DNA of 64,000 nt from Sphingomonas tagetis. Its GTDB lineage: Bacteria; Pseudomonadota; Alphaproteobacteria; Sphingomonadales; Sphingomonadaceae. The notes under the pieces are model-generated. The model searched no databases. It worked only from the letters and a program-made list of their open reading frames with translations, and was not told the DNA's origin. Position 1 is the first letter of the stretch. Every line of letters begins with the position of its first letter. Below are positions 58,736-64,000 of the stretch, piece after piece. The stretch covers positions 368,127 through 432,126 of the forward strand of contig NZ_JAMLDX010000002.1 in assembly GCF_024211275.1 (NCBI RefSeq), read 5' to 3'. The position numbers and the translations under genes are program-made.

Positions 58736-59461
58736 TTGAGCACGAACCTGCTGACCTGGCTGCTGTTCGGAGCGCTGCTCGCCGCCTATTTCTGGTACGT
58801 TCGCGGCGGCGGTGTCGCGACCGGATCGGGGCGCATCGCCCGCTATCGCCGCTGGATGCGCCGCGCCCCGCTGGCCTTCGGCGCCGCGTCGTTCGCGGCG
58901 CTGCTTGCAGGCGGACGGCTCGAGGCGCTGGCCACGCTGCCCGATGAATTTGCGCAGCTTGCGGCGCATGCCCGCCATCTCGCCGGCTTCGGCGGTGACA
59001 TCGCCGCACTCAAGTTTGCGGTGCTGGCAGGCTTCGGCGGCGGCGTGCTGCTCGGCCTGTTGATCGCTTGGTGGCGCAAGCATCGCGGCAAGCGCCAGCT
59101 GATGGCGGGCAACCTCACCCGCATCCTGCCGCAAACGCCCGGCGAATTTGGCTGGACGACGATATTGGCCATCGTCGCGGGGATCGTCGAGGAGCTGTTC
59201 TTCCGCCTCGCGCTCCCGCTATTCGCCACGCTGGCCAGCGGCAGCGCCGAGCTCGGCTTCGCGCTGGCGATTGCACTGTTCGCCTTTGCCCACCGCTACC
59301 AGGGCCGCACCGGCATGGCGTTTTCAGTGATCGCGGGCGGACTGCTCGCGATCCTCTACCTCGCCACCGGCTCGCTCTGGTTCACGATGCTCGTCCACGC
59401 GCTGCTCAATCTCAACGGCCTCGTCATCCGCCCCGCGCTGATTGGTCCCGCCCGCGCCTGA
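58736..59461 (+). CDS. CPBP family intramembrane metalloprotease
   Basis: 241 residues with about seven helices. The family motif is EELFFR (E152, E153, R157), followed by FAFAHRY (H186) and a C-terminal HALLNLNG near 217. These are the Abi/CAAX-protease residues thought to bind the catalytic metal or activate water. Targets unknown; some members mature peptides or confer self-immunity. The start is TTG at 58736 with AGGCGGG before it. It is closely linked to glpX. Confidence 0.85.
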   Translation: MSTNLLTWLLFGALLAAYFWYVRGGGVATGSGRIARYRRWMRRAPLAFGAASFAALLAGGRLEALATLPDEFAQLAAHARHLAGFGGDIAALKFAVLAGFGGGVLLGLLIAWWRKHRGKRQLMAGNLTRILPQTPGEFGWTTILAIVAGIVEELFFRLALPLFATLASGSAELGFALAIALFAFAHRYQGRTGMAFSVIAGGLLAILYLATGSLWFTMLVHALLNLNGLVIRPALIGPARA

Positions 59462-59507
59462 TTGATGGTTGTGTCGCGAGGGCGGGATAGGCTCTACTCG
59501 CGCCATC

Positions 59508-61355
59508 ATGCGAACCCAGACCCTGCGCCGCGCCGCTGCCGCCCTGCTGCTTGCCACCCTCGTTGCGCCCGCCGCCAGCCGGCAAGCCGCCCCCGCGGCT
59601 CAGACATCGCCCTTCACCTATCAGAAGCTGATGGTGCCGATGCGCGACGGGACGAAGCTCGAGACGGTGATCCTGACCCCGCGCGATGCCAGCGGCCCGC
59701 TCCCGATCCTGCTCCAGCGCACGCCCTATGGCGTGTTCGGCGCAGCGCCATCGACCATGCCGGCCAGCTGGGCCGCGCTGGCGAAGGACGGCTATATCCT
59801 CGTCTTCCAGTCGATGCGCGGCCGCTTCGGATCGGAGGGGGCGCAGTTTACCCTGTCGACCGAGCTGCGCGACGGCAGCACGGACGAGGCGAGCGACGCC
59901 TATGATACGATCGACTGGCTGCTCAAGAACGTCCCCGCCAACAACGGCCGCGTCGGCATGTGGGGCGTGTCCTATCCCGGCCTTACCGCGGCGATCGCAC
60001 TCGCTCGCCCGCATCCGGCGTTGAAAGCGGTCAGTCCGCAGGCGCCGTGGACCGACTATTTCATGCATGACGACCTGCACCGCTATGGCGCGATGCGGCT
60101 GACCTATGCCTATGACTGGCTGCATTTGCTTCAGGCCGAGAAGACCAACGAGACGGCCAAATATGACGGCTATGACAGCTACGACTGGTTCCTGAACGCC
60201 GGGTCGCCCGACGAGATCGAGCGCAAGCATCTCAAGGGCCGTGTCCCGCTATTCCGGGCGATGATCGAGAACCCGGACTATAACGGCTTCTGGAAGAAGC
60301 AGGTGTGGACCGCCCGGCTCGGCAAGACCACCGTGGCGACGCTCAACGTCGCCGGGCTGTGGGATCAGGAGGACCCGTGGGGGCCGTGGGAGATCCACCG
60401 CAAGCAGCAGCAGGACGACCCGCAGAACCTCGCCGTGATCGTCGCCGGGCCGTGGAATCACGGCGGCTGGCGCGGCAAGGCGGAGTCGCTCGGCCGCATT
60501 CCGATGGGGACGGAAAGCGGCACGCAGTTCCAGCAGGAGATCGAGGCGCCGTTTTTCCGCCACTGGCTCCACGGCAAGGGCGACAAGCCGGCGTTCGAGG
60601 CGGCGCTGTTCCAGTCCGGCTCATGGACGTGGAAACGCTATGCCAGCTGGCCGCCCAAGGGTGCGGAGGCGCGCAAGCTCTACCTCACCGCCGACGGCAC
60701 ATTGTCCTTCACTGCGCCCACCGGCGCTGCCTGCCGCGACTATGTGTCCGACCCGGCCAATCCCGTCCCTTACCGCCAGCGCCCGATCTCCTCGACCTGG
60801 GGCTCGCCCGACTGGCCGTGGTGGGAGACCGAGGACCAGCGTTTCCTGCAGGGCCGCCCCGACGTGCTGAGCTGGACCAGCGCGCAGCTCGACGCCGACC
60901 TCACCGTCACCGGCCGCGTCGCCGCGACGCTGATGGCCGCGACCAGCGGCACCGACAGCGATTTCGTGGTCAAGCTGATCGACGTCTTCCCCGACAATTA
61001 TGCCAAGCCGCCGGAGAGCCCCAAGCCGGGCGACTATGCGCGCTCCTTGAACGGCTATCAGTTGCCGGTCGCGATGGAGGTGCGCCGCGGCCGCTGGCTC
61101 GACGGGTATGAAGTGTCGAAGCCGCTGGTCCCGGGCAAGGTCCGCGCCTGGGACGTCCCGCTGCACGACCGCGACCATGTGTTCAAGAAAGGCCACCGCA
61201 TCATGGTGCAGGTCCAGTCGAGCTGGTTCCCCGTGATCGACCGCAACCCGCAGAAATTCGTCCCCAACATCTACAAGGCGCAGCGGAGCGAGTATGTGAA
61301 GGCGACGCAGCGCGTCTGTACCGGATCGTTCGTCAGCCTGCCGGTGGCGGGTTAG
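59508..61355 (+). CDS. CocE/NonD family alpha/beta hydrolase
   Basis: 615 residues. A signal peptide (about 1-25) suggests export. The nucleophile is S155 in GVSYPG, within the X-Pro dipeptidyl-peptidase (S15) catalytic domain that starts [16 protein letters not shown]; the C-terminal half is the jelly-roll XPP C domain ([31 protein letters not shown]). Relatives cleave esters or glutaryl/Pro peptides. The ATG at 59508 was chosen over one at 59469. Substrate unknown. It converges with the ABC genes, the stops overlapping by four bases (61352-61355). Confidence 0.92.
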   Translation: MRTQTLRRAAAALLLATLVAPAASRQAAPAAQTSPFTYQKLMVPMRDGTKLETVILTPRDASGPLPILLQRTPYGVFGAAPSTMPASWAALAKDGYILVFQSMRGRFGSEGAQFTLSTELRDGSTDEASDAYDTIDWLLKNVPANNGRVGMWGVSYPGLTAAIALARPHPALKAVSPQAPWTDYFMHDDLHRYGAMRLTYAYDWLHLLQAEKTNETAKYDGYDSYDWFLNAGSPDEIERKHLKGRVPLFRAMIENPDYNGFWKKQVWTARLGKTTVATLNVAGLWDQEDPWGPWEIHRKQQQDDPQNLAVIVAGPWNHGGWRGKAESLGRIPMGTESGTQFQQEIEAPFFRHWLHGKGDKPAFEAALFQSGSWTWKRYASWPPKGAEARKLYLTADGTLSFTAPTGAACRDYVSDPANPVPYRQRPISSTWGSPDWPWWETEDQRFLQGRPDVLSWTSAQLDADLTVTGRVAATLMAATSGTDSDFVVKLIDVFPDNYAKPPESPKPGDYARSLNGYQLPVAMEVRRGRWLDGYEVSKPLVPGKVRAWDVPLHDRDHVFKKGHRIMVQVQSSWFPVIDRNPQKFVPNIYKAQRSEYVKATQRVCTGSFVSLPVAG

Positions 61356-62122
61356 TTCTTCAACCGCCACCCGGTACGGAAAATCCACCCCACTACGCCC
61401 AAACACACCGCCAGGAACACCGCCAGCGCGATCAGGCTGACTTCGATCGACACGTCGCCCTTGCCGAAGAAGCTCCAGCGGAACCCGCTGATGAGATACA
61501 CGATCGGGTTGAACAGGCTCACCGTGCGCCATGGCTCGGGCAGCATGTTGATCGTGTAGAACGCCCCGCCGAGGAAGGTCAGCGGCGTGATGATCAGGCT
61601 CGGAATGAACGAGAGCTGCTCGAACCCCTTGGCCCAGATGCCGATGATGAAGCCGGCCAGACAAAAGGCGATCGAGGTCAGCACCAGCATCGCCAGCATC
61701 ACCAGCGGATGCGCGATCGGCACATCGACGAAGATCATCGCGGTGATCAGCGTGATCAGCCCCAGCACCACCGACTTGGTCGCCGCCGCGCCGACGAACC
61801 CCACCACGATCTCCATCGCCGACACCGGCGCGGATAGCAGTTCGTAGATCGTGCCGGTGAATTTGGGAAAATAGATGCCAAGTGACGCGTTGGAGATCGA
61901 CAGCTGCAACGTCCCCATCAGGATCAGCCCGGGCACGATGAAGCTGCCATAGGAGACGCCGTCGAGCGCCTGCATCCGCGACCCGATCGCGCCGCCGAAC
62001 ACGACGAAATAGAGCGCGGTGGTGACCACGGGTGTGACCAGACTCTGCCAGATCGTGCGCAGCGCGCGCGCCATCTCGAAGCGATAAATCGCCCAGACGC
62101 CATGATGGTTGAAGCCCTTCAT
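61352..62122 (-). CDS. ABC-2 type transporter permease
   Basis: 256 residues with six helices, ABC-2 family ([71 protein letters not shown]). It should form the membrane channel for the adjacent ATPase, exporting a drug, polysaccharide or lipid; the substrate is unknown. The ATG at 62122 overlaps the ATPase stop (ATGA), so the pair is translationally coupled. Confidence 0.93.
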   Translation of the reverse strand: MKGFNHHGVWAIYRFEMARALRTIWQSLVTPVVTTALYFVVFGGAIGSRMQALDGVSYGSFIVPGLILMGTLQLSISNASLGIYFPKFTGTIYELLSAPVSAMEIVVGFVGAAATKSVVLGLITLITAMIFVDVPIAHPLVMLAMLVLTSIAFCLAGFIIGIWAKGFEQLSFIPSLIITPLTFLGGAFYTINMLPEPWRTVSLFNPIVYLISGFRWSFFGKGDVSIEVSLIALAVFLAVCLGVVGWIFRTGWRLKN

Positions 62123-63060
62123 GCCGCCTGCTCCTCGTCGCGCCGTTCGACAAGGTCGACGAAGATGTCCTCGAGGCTCGACTTGGAGGTATCGAGATCC
62201 TTGAACGCGATCCCCAGTTCGCCGAGCTTGCGCAGCAGCGAGGGGATGCCGGTGCGCTCGGCCTGCGCGTCGAAGGTGTAGCGCAGCCGCTCGCCCTCGT
62301 CGGTGAGCGTCAGATGCCATTCGTCGAGCTCGGCCGGGATCGTCGCCATCGGCTCGACCAGCGCGATGTCCATCTCGCGCTTGCCGAGCTTCTTCATCAG
62401 CGCCGCCTTGTCCTCGACCAGCAGCAGCTCGCCCTTGTTGATCACCCCCACCCGGTCGGCCATCTCCTCGGCCTCTTCGATATAATGGGTGGTGAGGATG
62501 ATGGTGGTGCCCTTCTCGCGCAGCCGCTTGACCAGCTTCCACATGTCGCGGCGCAGCGAGACATCGACGCCCGCGGTGGGCTCGTCGAGGAACAATATGT
62601 CCGGCTCGTGCGCCAGCGCCTTGGCGATCAGCACGCGGCGTTTCATGCCGCCGGACAGCTCCATGATCTTGGAGTTGCGCTTGTCCCACAGCGACAGGTC
62701 GCGCAGCACCTCGTCGATATAGGCGTCATGCCCGGCGCGGCCGAACAGCCGGCGGCTGTAGCGTGTCGTCGCCAGCACCGTTTCGAACATGTCGACCGAC
62801 AATTCCTGCGGCACCAGCCCGATCTTCATCCGAGCCGCGCGCGGCTCGGCGATCGCGTCGTGGCCATCGACGGTGATCGTGCCGCTGCTCGGCGTGACGA
62901 TCCCGCAGATGATGCTGATCAGCGTCGTCTTGCCCGCGCCGTTCGGCCCGAGCAGCGCGAAGATCTCGCCCTTGGCGATTTCGAGATCGACCGTCTTGAG
63001 CGCCCGATGTCCCGAGGCATAGGTCTTGCTGACGCCACGGACGGACAGAATTGGTTGCAT
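62119..63060 (-). CDS. ABC transporter ATP-binding protein
   Basis: 313 residues. Walker A GPNGAGKT lies at 38-45, the signature is in [20 protein letters not shown] and Walker B in [11 protein letters not shown], with an extra C-terminal domain of about 75 residues. It powers the ABC-2 permease. AAGGGG precedes the ATG at 63060, and an in-frame extension to 63156 would read through the shared 28-bp element. That element lies 78 bases upstream, on this gene's strand. Confidence 0.95.
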   Translation of the reverse strand: MQPILSVRGVSKTYASGHRALKTVDLEIAKGEIFALLGPNGAGKTTLISIICGIVTPSSGTITVDGHDAIAEPRAARMKIGLVPQELSVDMFETVLATTRYSRRLFGRAGHDAYIDEVLRDLSLWDKRNSKIMELSGGMKRRVLIAKALAHEPDILFLDEPTAGVDVSLRRDMWKLVKRLREKGTTIILTTHYIEEAEEMADRVGVINKGELLLVEDKAALMKKLGKREMDIALVEPMATIPAELDEWHLTLTDEGERLRYTFDAQAERTGIPSLLRKLGELGIAFKDLDTSKSSLEDIFVDLVERRDEEQAA

Positions 63061-63137
63061 GAAGGCCCCTTGTCGAGCGCGGATGTAGGTATCGGCGAGC
63101 ATCACGGCAACCGCGGCCGATCGGTTCGGCGGCGTCG

Positions 63138-63165
63138 GTTGACGAAGTTGACACAATTGCGGGGT
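63138..63165 (-). repeat. 28-bp element, copy 2 (upstream of ABC ATPase)
   Basis: On the minus strand this reads ACCCCGC, two variable bases, TTGTGTCAACTT, one variable base, GTCAAC. It is identical to the copy at 47774-47801 at 25 of 28 positions, and points to the ABC ATPase start at 63060, 78 bases away. Here the 9-base tandem is incomplete (TTGTGTCAACTTCGTCAAC). Confidence 0.5.
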
Positions 63166-63233
63166 GTATGGGCGATTGCGACGACGACGCGACGGGATGT
63201 GACCGCTTCGCGACCATCACGCAACACATACGA

Positions 63234-63260
63234 GACACCGACGCGACACCGACGCGACAC
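63234..63260 (+). repeat. Short 11-base tandem repeat
   Basis: GACACCGACGC occurs twice in a row (63234-63244 and 63245-63255) and begins a third time (GACAC). Flanking DNA has many related GCGACA motifs. It may be a decayed tandem array; no function is evident. Confidence 0.6.
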
Positions 63261-63697
63261 TTGCGCGACGATCGCGCGACATCGGCGCGACGGGCACGCG
63301 CCATGTCGGCGACACGGATGCGGCAGTTACGCGCGGGTGGCGGGTGGTCGATGTGGCGGCAGCGGTCCATCGACAAGGATAGAACAGATGATTTCCAACA
63401 TTGGAAGGAGCGAAAGCGGACTGGCCGCAAACGACCCCTGTGTGGACGGCTCTCCGTTGGCAAGGGGGTTTTCTGCTCTGCGCTGGCTAGTTGAGGCGCC
63501 CATGTGTCCGGCCTGTTCGCGCGGCTTTGCATGGCCGCTGGCCCTGATGCCATTCGCGCGGATCAGGTCCCTCCCAATTGCACGCACTCGAAGTGCTGGG
63601 GTCGTTCGGGTTATCCTGCTCCGGCGGTTTCAACCGGCTTGTTGCGTCAGTTCAGTCTGCCCTTTCCAACTTGCGTGGCGCCCTGGGGCGCGATCTC

Positions 63698-64000
63698 TCA
63701 GGCTGCCGCCAGCTCCGCGTCCCGGTAAGGCTCGCCGGTTGCCAACATGGCCCAGATGATCCGGGCGTTCTTGTTGGCCAGCGCAACAGCGGCAACCTTG
63801 GGCTTCTTACGCTCCAGCAGTTGCCCCACCCAGGGCCATTTTGCGCTGCCATGCCTTGCGCGCCGAATCACTGCCATAGCTCCGACCACGAGCAACTCGC
63901 GCAGGTAGGTGTTGCCGGCCTTGGTTATACTGCCAAGCCGCTCCTTGCCGCCACTCGAGTTCTGGCGCGGGGTCAGTCCGACCCATGCCGAGAGGCTTCG
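63698..64000 (-). mobile_element. IS110 family transposase, 5' part beyond window
   Basis: The last about 100 residues of an IS110/IS116/IS902-type transposase are encoded: RSLSAWVGLTPRQNSSGGKE, then RLGSITKAGNTYLRELLVVGAMAV, KWPWVGQLLERKKPKVAAVALANKNARIIWAMLATGEPYR. This is the C-terminal transposase domain with the typical GLTP and GKERLG motifs. The N-terminal catalytic DEDD domain would lie to the right of the window. The frame is open, so the copy may be complete; its insertion ends are not visible. It is the only mobile element seen. Confidence 0.9.

Larger units (their letters stand above)
63061..63697. other. Gene-free stretch with repeats (upstream of ABC operon)
   Basis: No convincing gene is present in these 637 bases. 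It holds, from left to right, the upstream leader of the ABC ATPase, the 28-bp element (63138-63165), a GCGACA-rich degenerate repeat tract (63178-63310) and then featureless DNA up to the IS110 transposase stop. The short frames here are low-complexity (Arg/Asp/Thr-rich) and are not supported. The base composition of the right half is slightly AT-richer than neighbouring genes. Confidence 0.6.

Noticed and set aside
63168..63494. 108-residue plus-strand frame in the gene-free stretch
   Set aside because: The sequence is Arg/Asp/Thr low-complexity produced by the GCGACA repeats, so it is unlikely to be a gene.

Overview
The window reads as the chromosome of a high-GC alphaproteobacterium, most likely a sphingomonad (Sphingomonas or a close relative). 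This rests on several things: gene content such as class II fructose-bisphosphatase GlpX, phosphoenolpyruvate carboxylase, the hflK-hflC-degP string, a stand-alone Coq4-type protein and DUF4168/DUF4398-like exported proteins; GGAGG-type ribosome sites; dense ATGA/TGATG gene overlaps; and alphaproteobacterial heat-shock (RpoH) and general-stress (EcfG) promoter patterns. Almost all of it is housekeeping or conserved-hypothetical. No tRNA, rRNA, CRISPR array or prophage was seen. The only mobile element is a truncated IS110-family transposase at the right edge.

Layout. 1-10.5 kb: protein quality control and proteolysis (M16 and M28 peptidases, ClpB, CoA-binding protein, Mrp/ApbC, HflK-HflC, a DegP-type protease). 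10.5-16.4 kb: HerA-like ATPase, then a minus-strand pair of glycan genes (large GT4-type glycosyltransferase and GH130 glycosidase/phosphorylase), and QueF. 16.5-21 kb: a tightly overlapped plus-strand run (sulfurtransferase, cystathionine beta-lyase-type enzyme, MscS channel) followed by a FemAB/DUF482-type acyltransferase. 21-30.8 kb: a minus-strand run (MATE transporter, ArgG, lipoprotein, then four polytopic membrane proteins, three of them tandem paralogues sharing a DLPGH motif). 30.8-37.2 kb: DUF1801 protein, CDP-alcohol phosphotransferase, EF-hand protein, then a minus-strand Cfa - TauE/SafE permease - cytochrome b - molybdopterin oxidoreductase operon and RlmN. 37.3-47.6 kb: envelope proteins interleaved with dnaN, coq4-like, recF and gyrB, with three strong intrinsic terminators. 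47.8-57.6 kb: ppc, thioesterase, orphan ExbD, transporters, 2OG-Fe(II) dioxygenase, hom and small secreted proteins. 57.7-63.1 kb: glpX, CPBP protease, CocE-type hydrolase and an ABC-2 exporter pair. 63.1-64 kb: a gene-free, repeat-bearing stretch and the IS110 remnant.

How the genes work together. Several sets are probably co-transcribed because stops and starts overlap: coaB-like/mrp; hflK/hflC; sulfurtransferase/MetC/MscS; the four membrane proteins; cfa/tsup/cytb/MoOR; the phosphatase/IalB-like pair; and ABC ATPase/permease. Central metabolism is represented by ppc (anaplerosis), glpX (gluconeogenesis), hom (Thr/Met branch) and argG. Replication functions are dnaN, recF and gyrB.

The most noteworthy unexplained items are: (1) a 28-bp element, 25/28 identical, in front of both ppc and the ABC exporter operon; (2) the tandem trio of DLPGH membrane proteins with a conserved Cys-bearing C-terminal domain next to a GT-C-like protein; (3) a perfect 7-bp inverted repeat exactly between the RpoH -35 and -10 boxes of clpB; (4) several palindromic operators with no adjacent regulator (coq4-like, exbD, a lipoprotein); and (5) a near-perfect EcfG promoter plus nested hairpin before an Ala-rich secreted protein. 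All coordinates and motifs were read by eye; no database search was run.
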